The notes under the pieces: model-generated
Told to the model about the DNA's origin: nothing
Databases searched by the model: none
The model's input: the letters and a program-made list of their open reading frames with translations, nothing else
Assembly: GCF_000770795.1 (NCBI RefSeq)
Contig: NZ_JRKJ01000001.1
Coordinates: 1 to 64,000 of the forward strand
Direction of reading: 5' to 3'
Length of the DNA: 64,000 bases
DNA from: Lysobacter dokdonensis DS-58
GTDB taxonomy: Bacteria > Pseudomonadota > Gammaproteobacteria > Xanthomonadales > Xanthomonadaceae
In this document: piece by piece, positions 17,090-24,087 of the stretch
Position numbering within the stretch: the first letter of the stretch is position 1
Layout of the letters: each line of letters starts with the position of its first letter
Made by a program: the position numbers and the translations under genes

Positions 17090-18156
17090 GCGCGCGCCGC
17101 CAGTACGGCGAGTGTGTCGCGCGCGACGCGGTCCCAGGTCGCGTGTTCGAGGATGTGCGCACGTGCGCGCGTCCCGAATGCGATGCGTTCTCCGGCCGTC
17201 CATCGCGCGACGCGATGCAGGCACGCGACCCACGCGTCCGCATCGCCCGGCGGCAACAGGAACCCGGTGACGCCATCGGTCACCGCATCGGGCAGGCCGC
17301 CGCATGCGGACGCAAGGATCGGCGTGCCCACGGCCGGGGATTCCAGCGCCGCGAGGCCGAAGCCTTCGTCCTGCTCGTTCGCCTGGGGTCGCACGTTGGG
17401 CATGATGCACGCGATCGCGGTGGCGCGCAGCGCCTGCAAGGCCGCGGGGTCGAGCGCGCCGACGTAGCGGATGCGTGCATCGCCCTCGAGGCAGGCCCGT
17501 TCTTCGGCGTCCCATACGCCGCCGGCGACGACCAGTTCGAACGTCGGGTCCAGCTTCGGCCAGACCGTGCGCACGAACCACGACAGGCCCTTGTAGCGGA
17601 TCAGGCGGCCGGCGAAGACCAGGCGCATCGCGCGCGGCTGTTGCACGAGGGCGTCATCGGCCGGCGCGTGCGTCGCCAGGGGGACGACCACCGACGCCGG
17701 CAACCCGCGCATCGCGGCTTCGTCGCGAATGGCGCGGCTGTTGGCGACCGTCGCGTCGATCGCGCGCGTGCCCACGACGAACGCGCACAACGCGCGATAC
17801 AACGTCGGCACGAGGCCGCGCTGCCGCATGAAGTAGAGATCGTTGCCGTGCAACTGCACGACGGTGCGGATGCGGCCGAACGTCGCGAGCTTGGCGACGA
17901 TGGCCAGGGTGGCGAGCGCGAAATCGCCGAGCAACACCGCTTCGTAGCGCCGGCCGTGGCGCACGAGCGCCCACGAGGCCGATGCGAAGAACGCGGCCAT
18001 CTGCGCCAGGCTCGGGCGACCGATGTGGTCGCTCGCCGGTTTCAGCAAATCGACGTCGGCGCCCGACGCCACGCACGCGGCATGGAATTCCTTCGACCAG
18101 GTTTCCATGCCGCCCACCGACGGCGGGAATTTGCGCGTGACGAAGAGCGCCCGCAT
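17086..18156 (-). CDS. GT4 family glycosyltransferase
   Basis: A 356-residue GT-B enzyme. The N-terminal half begins [20 protein letters not shown], the standard acceptor-side glycine loop; the C-terminal half has [37 protein letters not shown] (the E-x7-E nucleotide-sugar motif) and a closing helix after [17 protein letters not shown]. The ATG at 18156 is 8 bases downstream of the etfA stop and is preferred to earlier in-frame starts, which would run into etfA. It overlaps the next gene by 4 bases. As the first gene of the minus-strand polysaccharide set, it probably adds a sugar on the cytoplasmic side. Donor and acceptor are unknown. Confidence 0.88.
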   Translation of the reverse strand: MRALFVTRKFPPSVGGMETWSKEFHAACVASGADVDLLKPASDHIGRPSLAQMAAFFASASWALVRHGRRYEAVLLGDFALATLAIVAKLATFGRIRTVVQLHGNDLYFMRQRGLVPTLYRALCAFVVGTRAIDATVANSRAIRDEAAMRGLPASVVVPLATHAPADDALVQQPRAMRLVFAGRLIRYKGLSWFVRTVWPKLDPTFELVVAGGVWDAEERACLEGDARIRYVGALDPAALQALRATAIACIMPNVRPQANEQDEGFGLAALESPAVGTPILASACGGLPDAVTDGVTGFLLPPGDADAWVACLHRVARWTAGERIAFGTRARAHILEHATWDRVARDTLAVLAARA

Positions 18157-18164
18157 GCGCAGGC

Positions 18165-19106
18165 TCAGCCGAGCGCCTGTTCCAGTTCCGGGAGCAACTT
18201 GAACAGATCGCCGACCAGGCCGATGTCCGCGATTTCGAAGATCGGCGCTTCGGGATCCTTGTTGATGGCGACGATCGTGCCCGCGTCCTTGATGCCGGTC
18301 AGGTGCTGGATCGCGCCGCTGATGCCGACGGCGACATACAGCTCCGGCGCGATGATCTTGCCGGTCTGTCCGACCTGCAGCTCGTTCGGCACGTAGCCTG
18401 CGTCCACCGCGGCGCGCGAGGCACCGACACCCGCGCCGAGCTTGTCGGCGAGTGCGTAGACGATCTTGAAATTCTCCGCCGAACCGACACCACGCCCGCC
18501 CGATACGACGCGCTTGGCGCTCTGCAGGTCGGGACGATCGGACTTGCCGGCCGCGAGGTTGCCGTAACGCGTGTGCGTCGGCAGCGCCGCATCGACCGAG
18601 GCCTGTTCCACCGACGCGCTGCCGTCGCGCGCCACTTCCGGCCACGAGGCCGTGCGCACGGTGGCCACGACCGGACGGCCCTGCGGCGCTTCGACGGTGA
18701 CGATCGCGTTGCCCGCGTAGATCGGGCGCTTGAACGTGTACGCGCCTTCGACCGACATGACATCGGACACCTGCGAGACGCCGAGCAGCGCGGCGACACA
18801 CGGCATCAGGTCCTTGCCGAAGGTGGTGCTGGGGCCGAAGACGTGCGTGTAACCATCGGCGAGCTTGGCCACCTGCGGGGCCTGCACCTGCGCGATGGCG
18901 TTCGCGTTCGCGGCGTTGCCGACCCCGATGACGCGCGCGACGCCCTGCAACTTCGCGGCTTCCGCGGCGACGCCCGAGGGATCGGCGGCGAGCACGACGA
19001 CGTCGATCGATTCGGGGTTCAGCGCCTTCGCCGCGGACACGCACTTGGCGGTGGCGGCGTTGAGCTTGCCGTCGAGATGTTCGGCGACGATGAGGACCTT
19101 GGCCAT
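18165..19106 (-). CDS. etfA: Electron transfer flavoprotein alpha subunit
   Basis: A 313-residue subunit that binds FAD and passes electrons from acyl-CoA dehydrogenases to ETF-ubiquinone oxidoreductase. The C-terminal FAD domain shows [32 protein letters not shown] and [20 protein letters not shown], all standard for the family. The start shares one base with the stop of etfB (TGATG). In Xanthomonas etfA marks the other edge of the lps locus from metB; the same holds here. The polysaccharide GT4 gene begins only 8 bases after this stop, with no terminator between. Confidence 0.96.
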   Translation of the reverse strand: MAKVLIVAEHLDGKLNAATAKCVSAAKALNPESIDVVVLAADPSGVAAEAAKLQGVARVIGVGNAANANAIAQVQAPQVAKLADGYTHVFGPSTTFGKDLMPCVAALLGVSQVSDVMSVEGAYTFKRPIYAGNAIVTVEAPQGRPVVATVRTASWPEVARDGSASVEQASVDAALPTHTRYGNLAAGKSDRPDLQSAKRVVSGGRGVGSAENFKIVYALADKLGAGVGASRAAVDAGYVPNELQVGQTGKIIAPELYVAVGISGAIQHLTGIKDAGTIVAINKDPEAPIFEIADIGLVGDLFKLLPELEQALG

Positions 19107-19852
19107 CAGAGCAACCCCTTCGCTTTCAGTGCGGCGACCAGTTCGGCCGCGTCCTTGACCATCACGCCCTTGCTGCGCTTGGCAGGCGGTGCGTAATGCG
19201 TGGTCTTGAGTTCGTCGCCCGCGTCGACCGCGAGATCGCCGAACGGAATGGATTCGAGCGGCTTGCTCTTGGCCTTCATGATGTCCGGCAGCTTGATGAA
19301 GCGCGGCTCGTTGAGGCGCAGGTCCGTGGTGACGACGGCGGGCAGGTCGACTTCGAGCGTTTCCAGGCCCGCGTCGACTTCGCGCACGACCTTGGCCTTG
19401 CCGCCCTCGACGTCGAGCTTGGAGGCGAACGTCGCCTGCGGGCGGCCCCATAGCGTGGCGAGCATCTGACCGGTCTGGTTGGCGTCGTCGTCGATGGCCT
19501 GCTTGCCGAGGATGACGAGGTCGGGCGATTCCTTTTCCACCAGCTTCAGCAGCGTGCGCGCGGCGGCCAGCGGCGAGATGGGGCCATCGGCGACGACGTG
19601 GATCGCGCGATTGGCACCCATCGCCAGGCCGTTGCGCAGGTGCGCCTGGGCGTCGGCGGGGGCGATGGTGGCGACGATCACCTCGGTGGCGATGCCCTTG
19701 TCGCGCAGGCGGAGCGCTTCTTCCAGCGCGATTTCGTCGAAGGGGTTGGCGGAGAGCTTGACGCCGTCCGTCACCACGCCCGAGCCATCGGGTTTGACCT
19801 GGATGCGGACGTTGTAGTCCACCACGCGCTTGTAGCCGACGAGGATCTTCAT
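19106..19852 (-). CDS. etfB: Electron transfer flavoprotein beta subunit
   Basis: A 248-residue subunit that pairs with EtfA and holds structural AMP. It begins [20 protein letters not shown], has [18 protein letters not shown] (about 37-54) and the AMP-region [20 protein letters not shown] (about 119-138), all characteristic. It is the first gene of a minus-strand run that continues through etfA into five polysaccharide genes with no gap above 9 bases. Length is normal. The likely promoter is in the 130-bp divergent space shared with the CoA-transferase genes. Confidence 0.96.
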   Translation of the reverse strand: MKILVGYKRVVDYNVRIQVKPDGSGVVTDGVKLSANPFDEIALEEALRLRDKGIATEVIVATIAPADAQAHLRNGLAMGANRAIHVVADGPISPLAAARTLLKLVEKESPDLVILGKQAIDDDANQTGQMLATLWGRPQATFASKLDVEGGKAKVVREVDAGLETLEVDLPAVVTTDLRLNEPRFIKLPDIMKAKSKPLESIPFGDLAVDAGDELKTTHYAPPAKRSKGVMVKDAAELVAALKAKGLL

Positions 19853-19888
19853 GGGGGGCAGGGCACCGATGAGCGAAAGCGAACCGCG

Positions 19889-19894
19889 ATTTTA
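19889..19894 (-). promoter_or_regulatory. Possible -10 element of etfB
   Basis: Read on the minus strand, TAAAAT lies 37 bases upstream of the etfB start, in the only A/T-rich patch of the divergent intergenic space. No good -35 was found. If real, it would drive etfBA and, by read-through, the minus-strand polysaccharide genes. Confidence 0.35.
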
Positions 19895-19950
19895 GCCCGG
19901 CCGGGGTGGCCGGTGGACGAAAGTCCGATGGGCGCAGGCACGCCAGGCGC

Positions 19951-19956
19951 TAGAAT
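19951..19956 (+). promoter_or_regulatory. Possible -10 element of the CoA-transferase genes
   Basis: TAGAAT, 27 bases upstream of the subunit A start, in otherwise GC-rich DNA. No matching -35 was recognised. A GGAGG ribosome site follows at 19973-19977. Confidence 0.35.
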
Positions 19957-19982
19957 CCTTCGCTCTTTGCACCGGAGGCCCC

Positions 19983-20693
19983 ATGGCCGGCAACAAGGTA
20001 TTCCCCGACGCGGCCGCGGCGCTGGCCGACCTCGTCGCCGACGGCCAGACCCTCGCGGTTGGCGGGTTCGGCCTGTGCGGCATCCCCGAAGCGCTCATCG
20101 CCGCCCTGCGCGACACCGGTGCGAAGGGCCTGACCGTGGTGTCCAACAACGCGGGCGTCGACGGGTTCGGCCTGGGCCAGCTGCTCGCCACCCGGCAGAT
20201 CCGCAAGATGATTTCGTCGTACGTCGGCGAGAACAAGGAATTCGAACGGCAGTACCTCGCCGGCGAACTCGAACTCGAATTCAACCCGCAGGGCACGCTG
20301 GCCGAACGCCTGCGCGCCGGCGGCGCGGGCATCCCCGCGTTCTTCACCCGCACCGGTTACGGCACCGTGGTCGCCGACGGCAAGGAAACGCGCGAGTTCG
20401 ACGGCCAGCACTACGTGATGGAAACCGCGATCAAGGCCGACGTCTCGCTGGTCAAGGCGTGGAAGGCCGACAAGGCCGGCAACCTCGTCTTCCGCAAGAC
20501 CGCGCGCAATTTCAATCCCGCCGTCGCGATGGCCGGCAGGACGTGCGTGGCGGAAGTGGAGCAGCTCGTGGAAATCGGCGACATCGACCCCGACCACGTG
20601 CACCTGCCCGGCATCTACGTCGACCGCATCGTCGTCAACGCGACCCCCGAAAAGCGCATCGAACAGCGCACCGTCCGCCAGGGAGGCGTGTGA
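19983..20693 (+). CDS. scoA: 3-oxoacid CoA-transferase subunit A
   Basis: A 236-residue subunit of a class I CoA-transferase, which moves CoA from succinyl-CoA to a 3-oxoacid such as acetoacetate. The glycine-rich region [15 protein letters not shown] (about 25-39) is the family's CoA-handling signature, followed by [14 protein letters not shown] and the [20 protein letters not shown] segment. The GGAGG ribosome site six bases ahead fixes the start. Its TGA shares a base with the ATG of subunit B. The neighbouring ETF genes fit a ketone-body/fatty-acid oxidation role. Annotation as the acetoacetate-type enzyme rather than a 3-oxoadipate transferase rests on overall likeness. Confidence 0.9.
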   Translation: MAGNKVFPDAAAALADLVADGQTLAVGGFGLCGIPEALIAALRDTGAKGLTVVSNNAGVDGFGLGQLLATRQIRKMISSYVGENKEFERQYLAGELELEFNPQGTLAERLRAGGAGIPAFFTRTGYGTVVADGKETREFDGQHYVMETAIKADVSLVKAWKADKAGNLVFRKTARNFNPAVAMAGRTCVAEVEQLVEIGDIDPDHVHLPGIYVDRIVVNATPEKRIEQRTVRQGGV

Positions 20694-21325
20694 TGGCCTG
20701 GACCCGCGACCAGATGGCGCAGCGCGCCGCGCAGGAACTCACCGACGGCGCGTACGTCAACCTCGGCATCGGCCTGCCGACGCTCGTGGCCAACTTCATA
20801 CCCGACGGCATGGACGTGTGGCTGCAATCGGAGAACGGGCTGCTCGGCATCGGGCCGTTCCCGACCGACGCCGAAGTCGACGCCGACCTGATCAACGCCG
20901 GCAAGCAGACGGTCACCGCGCGCGAAGGCGCCAGCTACTTCGGCAGCCACGATTCGTTCGCGATGATCCGCGGCGGCCACATCGACCTGGCGATCCTCGG
21001 CGCAATGCAGGTCACAGACACGGGCGACCTGGCGAACTGGATGGTCCCCGGCAAGATGGTCAAGGGCATGGGCGGCGCGATGGACCTGGTCGCCGGCGTG
21101 AAGCGCGTCGTCGTGCTGATGGAGCACACCGCGAAGAACGGCGAACACAAACTGCTCTCGCAGTGCACGCTGCCGTTGACCGGCGTGGGCGTGGTGAACC
21201 GCGTGATCACCGACCTGGCGGTGCTGGACGTGACGCCCGACGGGCTGAAGCTCGTCGAACTCGCCCCCGGCGTGACCCCGGCCGAACTGGCCGAGAAGAC
21301 CGGCGTGACCGTCCACGCAGCCTGA
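20693..21325 (+). CDS. scoB: 3-oxoacid CoA-transferase subunit B
   Basis: A 210-residue partner of subunit A. It carries the catalytic glutamate in the signature [13 protein letters not shown] (Glu47), which forms the glutamyl-CoA intermediate, and the usual [15 protein letters not shown] (23-37) and [13 protein letters not shown] segments. The ATG at 20693 overlaps the subunit A stop by one base, so the pair is made in equal amounts. No terminator is obvious in the 243 bases that follow before the first metallopeptidase gene. Confidence 0.92.
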   Translation: MAWTRDQMAQRAAQELTDGAYVNLGIGLPTLVANFIPDGMDVWLQSENGLLGIGPFPTDAEVDADLINAGKQTVTAREGASYFGSHDSFAMIRGGHIDLAILGAMQVTDTGDLANWMVPGKMVKGMGGAMDLVAGVKRVVVLMEHTAKNGEHKLLSQCTLPLTGVGVVNRVITDLAVLDVTPDGLKLVELAPGVTPAELAEKTGVTVHAA

Positions 21326-21385
21326 CGCGTTCAGGCAGGCGGGCGCCGCAGCGCGGCGCTCGCTGAACCCGGAGCGTCACTTCCG

Positions 21386-21406
21386 GTAACCGATCCGTAA
21401 CCGATC
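21386..21406 (+). repeat. Two tandem copies of GTAACCGATC, 11-bp period
   Basis: GTAACCGATC occurs at 21386-21395 and again at 21397-21406. The 11-bp spacing puts both copies on nearly the same face of the helix, as at many operator sites. They lie about 35 bases upstream of a promoter-like pair and 163 bases ahead of the first metallopeptidase gene. Regulation by a bound protein is inference. Confidence 0.5.
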
Positions 21407-21439
21407 GCCTCGCGCAGGCCATTTGTGATGGCGGGCGGC

Positions 21440-21466
21440 TTGCGTCTGCGTGCGGACAGGGATAAT
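21440..21466 (+). promoter_or_regulatory. Candidate promoter of the first metallopeptidase gene
   Basis: TTGCGT (21440-21445) and GATAAT (21461-21466) are 15 bases apart; taking ATAATT as the -10 makes it 16. This leaves a leader of roughly 95 bases before the ATG at 21569. The rest of the 243-base intergenic space shows only the tandem decamer. Confidence 0.4.
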
Positions 21467-21568
21467 TCTTAGGCGACCCGGAGCCAGGACGGCTCCGCGC
21501 ACGCCGCATCAGGGGACCGTCTCCCAACGGTTCGCGGCGCGACACCACTCCAACGGGAAATCATTCGA

Positions 21569-23935
21569 ATGCGCCTTCCTTTGCTACTCGCCAGCGCGAT
21601 CGCCCTGGCGGCATGCACCGCACACGACAACGCGTCAGACGCCAATGGCAAGGCCGCCGGCGTCGACGCGACCGCCGCGGCGACGTCCACCGCCACGCAT
21701 GCGCCGTCGCCTTTGCGCGACCATCGCGCGCGCGCCATCGCCGCATTGCCGGACCGCGGGCAGTTGCTCGCTTACACGTCCACCTCGGCGGTGAGCAAAA
21801 GCGCCTACACCTGGCACCCGATCGCGCTCAGCGAAGCGCACGCGCTCAACGCGATCGCCTCGGGCACGCTGGACGTGCCGGCGCCCGACGGCTCGACGAT
21901 CCACCTGAAGTACGACCGCGCCGTCGACCACGGCGACGGCAACTGGACCTGGATCGGCCGCCCCGCCGGCGCGATGCCGGGCACCGAAGCGATCATCACC
22001 TTCGGCCCGAAGGCCGTGTTCGGCTCGGTGCCTTACGGCCGCAAGCCGGCGCTGCGCATCACCTCGACGCAGGAAGGGTTGTTCCTGATGGAAACCGACC
22101 CGACGCGGATGGCGCTCGCCAAGCGCCCGACCGGTCGCGACGCCATCCCGGTTCCCCCGTCCCTGGCCGCCGCGCGCGAGAAGGTGCTGCAACGCGCCGC
22201 CGCGCAGCCGCGGCCGCAATCGCTCGTCACGGGCAACGCAGTGCCGCAGGCCAACACCGTCGACGTCGTCGTCGGTTACACGACCGGCTTCGCCTCGCGC
22301 CTGGGCGGCCAGTCGCAGGCGGTCACGCGCTTGAACAACCTGTTCGTCACCGCCAACCAGGCCTTCGTCAACAGCCAGATCAACGGCGCGTTGCGCATGG
22401 TCGGCACGGTGCAGGTGAACTACCCCGACAACACCGACAACGAAGCGACGCTCTATGAACTCAGCGGCGTGACGTGCACGGAAAATCCGAACGGTTCGCT
22501 CAGCTGCAGCAACGCGCCGATCCCCGCGGCGCTGCAGCCGCTCGTCAACGCGCGCGAAACGCTGCACGCCGACCTGATGTCGATCGTGCGCAACTTCAAC
22601 GATCCGGAAAACAACAGCTGCGGCATCGCGTGGTTGAACGGCGGCGGCCAGGAGCCGATCGACCCGACGCGCGACGTGGCGAGCGCGATCTCGGTGGTCA
22701 GCGATTCCAACGGCGACGGCCCGGGGTCGTTCCCGAGCAACGGTTACGTCTGCCGCGAAGAAACCTTCGTGCACGAGCTGGGCCACAACATGGGCTCGCA
22801 GCACGACGCGACCACCGCCGCCGGCGTCGACGGCACGCTCGACGATGGCGAATACGGTCTGTACCCGTACTCCTTCGGCTATCGCACCGGCAGCTTCTTC
22901 ACGATCATGGCGTATCGCGAAGACCCCATCCAGATCGGCTATCGCGTGTTCTCCAACCCGCGCATCGCCTACTGCGGTTCGGCCTGCGGCACGGCCAACG
23001 CGGACAACGCGCAAAGCCTCAACAACACGATCCCGGTCATCGCCTCGTTCTACACCTCGCTCGTGTCCGCGCAGACGCGGGGCGACCACAATGGCGACGG
23101 CCATGCCGACATCTTGTGGCGCAATTCCACGACGGGCGAAAACCAGATCTGGCGTTCGGGCGACTCGGCGACGAAGCAGGCGATCGCGCCGGTGAATTCG
23201 ACCGCGTGGACGATCGTGGGCACCGGCGACTACAACGGCGACGGCGTTGCCGATGTCGTGTGGCGCAACACCGCGTCGGGCCAGAACACCATCTGGCTGT
23301 CGGGCAACAACGCCACGCAACAGGCGATGCCGGTGGTGCCGGACCAGAACTGGCGCGTCGCCGGCAGCGGCGATTTCGACGGCGACGGCAAGGACGACCT
23401 GCTGTGGCGCAACAACACCAGCGGCGGCAACCAGGTCTGGCGTTCGGGCAACAGCACGACGCAACTGGCGGTCGCGCCGGTCTACAACCTCGACTGGCGC
23501 ATCGTCGGCGTGGGCGACTTCGACGGCGACGGTCGCGACGACGTGCTGTGGCGCAACAGCAACACCGGCCAGAACCAGGCATGGCGTTCGGCGAACAACA
23601 CCACGCAGATCGCGATGCCGGTCGTCGGCACGACCTGGAACATCGCCGGCGTCGGCGATTTCAACAACGACGGCAACGACGACATCCTGTGGCGCAACAG
23701 CGTCAACGGCGTCAACACGATCTGGCGTTCGGCCAACAGCGCGACGCAGACCGCGGTCGCCACGGTCGGCAATCCGTCGTGGACTGTGGCCAACGTTGTG
23801 GACTTCGACGGCGACGGTTTCGCCGACATCCTGTGGCGCAACACCAACGGCCAGAACCAGTACTGGCGGGCGGCCAATTCGGCGAACGCGGTGACGGTTT
23901 CGACGACGGCCGCAGCCTGGCAGGTGGCGCGCTAA
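21569..23935 (+). CDS. Lipoprotein metzincin metallopeptidase with six C-terminal DxDGDG repeats
   Basis: A 788-residue protein with a lipobox LAAC (13-16). A propeptide-like region (about 60-220, including TWHPIALSEAHALNAIASGT) precedes the catalytic domain. Zinc binding is shown by HELGHNMGSQHD (His402, Glu403, His406, His412) with the Met-turn at Met447 (FTIMAY), the M12-type metzincin pattern. Residues about 506-788 are six repeats of 48 residues, each with a D.[DN]GDG Ca-loop, D[ILV][LV]WRN and an IWRSGN-like strand, which should fold as an FG-GAP/VCBS beta-propeller. A close paralogue follows at 24088. Probably an extracellular or surface protease of unknown substrate. A strong terminator lies 32 bases after the stop. 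Confidence 0.88.
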   Translation: MRLPLLLASAIALAACTAHDNASDANGKAAGVDATAAATSTATHAPSPLRDHRARAIAALPDRGQLLAYTSTSAVSKSAYTWHPIALSEAHALNAIASGTLDVPAPDGSTIHLKYDRAVDHGDGNWTWIGRPAGAMPGTEAIITFGPKAVFGSVPYGRKPALRITSTQEGLFLMETDPTRMALAKRPTGRDAIPVPPSLAAAREKVLQRAAAQPRPQSLVTGNAVPQANTVDVVVGYTTGFASRLGGQSQAVTRLNNLFVTANQAFVNSQINGALRMVGTVQVNYPDNTDNEATLYELSGVTCTENPNGSLSCSNAPIPAALQPLVNARETLHADLMSIVRNFNDPENNSCGIAWLNGGGQEPIDPTRDVASAISVVSDSNGDGPGSFPSNGYVCREETFVHELGHNMGSQHDATTAAGVDGTLDDGEYGLYPYSFGYRTGSFFTIMAYREDPIQIGYRVFSNPRIAYCGSACGTANADNAQSLNNTIPVIASFYTSLVSAQTRGDHNGDGHADILWRNSTTGENQIWRSGDSATKQAIAPVNSTAWTIVGTGDYNGDGVADVVWRNTASGQNTIWLSGNNATQQAMPVVPDQNWRVAGSGDFDGDGKDDLLWRNNTSGGNQVWRSGNSTTQLAVAPVYNLDWRIVGVGDFDGDGRDDVLWRNSNTGQNQAWRSANNTTQIAMPVVGTTWNIAGVGDFNNDGNDDILWRNSVNGVNTIWRSANSATQTAVATVGNPSWTVANVVDFDGDGFADILWRNTNGQNQYWRAANSANAVTVSTTAAAWQVAR
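23084..23932 (+). repeat. Six coding repeats of 144 bp (48 residues)
   Basis: The end of the first metallopeptidase gene holds six in-frame copies of about 144 bp, each encoding D.[DN].DG..D[ILV][LV]WRN...G.N..W.S.N..T. The final copy is slightly shorter. They resemble the six repeats at 25648-26499 closely enough for recombination between the paralogues to be possible. Confidence 0.85.
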
Positions 23936-23966
23936 CGCCACCCGATCACGCCGTTTTCACGGGGAA

Positions 23967-23999
23967 AAGCGCGTCCGACGAACGGGCGCGCTTTTTTTT
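23967..23999 (+). terminator. Intrinsic terminator after the first metallopeptidase gene
   Basis: AAGCGCGTCC (23967-23976) pairs with GGGCGCGCTT (23984-23993), one G-T pair, 7-base loop, and runs straight into eight Ts. A textbook Rho-independent terminator, so the second paralogue is transcribed separately. Confidence 0.9.
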
Positions 24000-24050
24000 G
24001 GTTCTGCGAAACACACCCCAGTCGCCATCACGCGGCACTGATGAGCCGGC

Positions 24051-24065
24051 GCGCAAATTTTGCGC
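24051..24065. promoter_or_regulatory. 15-base perfect palindrome GCGCAAA-T-TTTGCGC
   Basis: GCGCAAA (24051-24057) and TTTGCGC (24059-24065) flank a single T, 22 bases upstream of the second metallopeptidase start. The site could be an operator or a small leader hairpin over the ribosome site (AGGGGG at 24074-24079). No equivalent is present before the first paralogue. Confidence 0.5.
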
Positions 24066-24087
24066 TCCATAGCAGGGGGTTCCCGTC

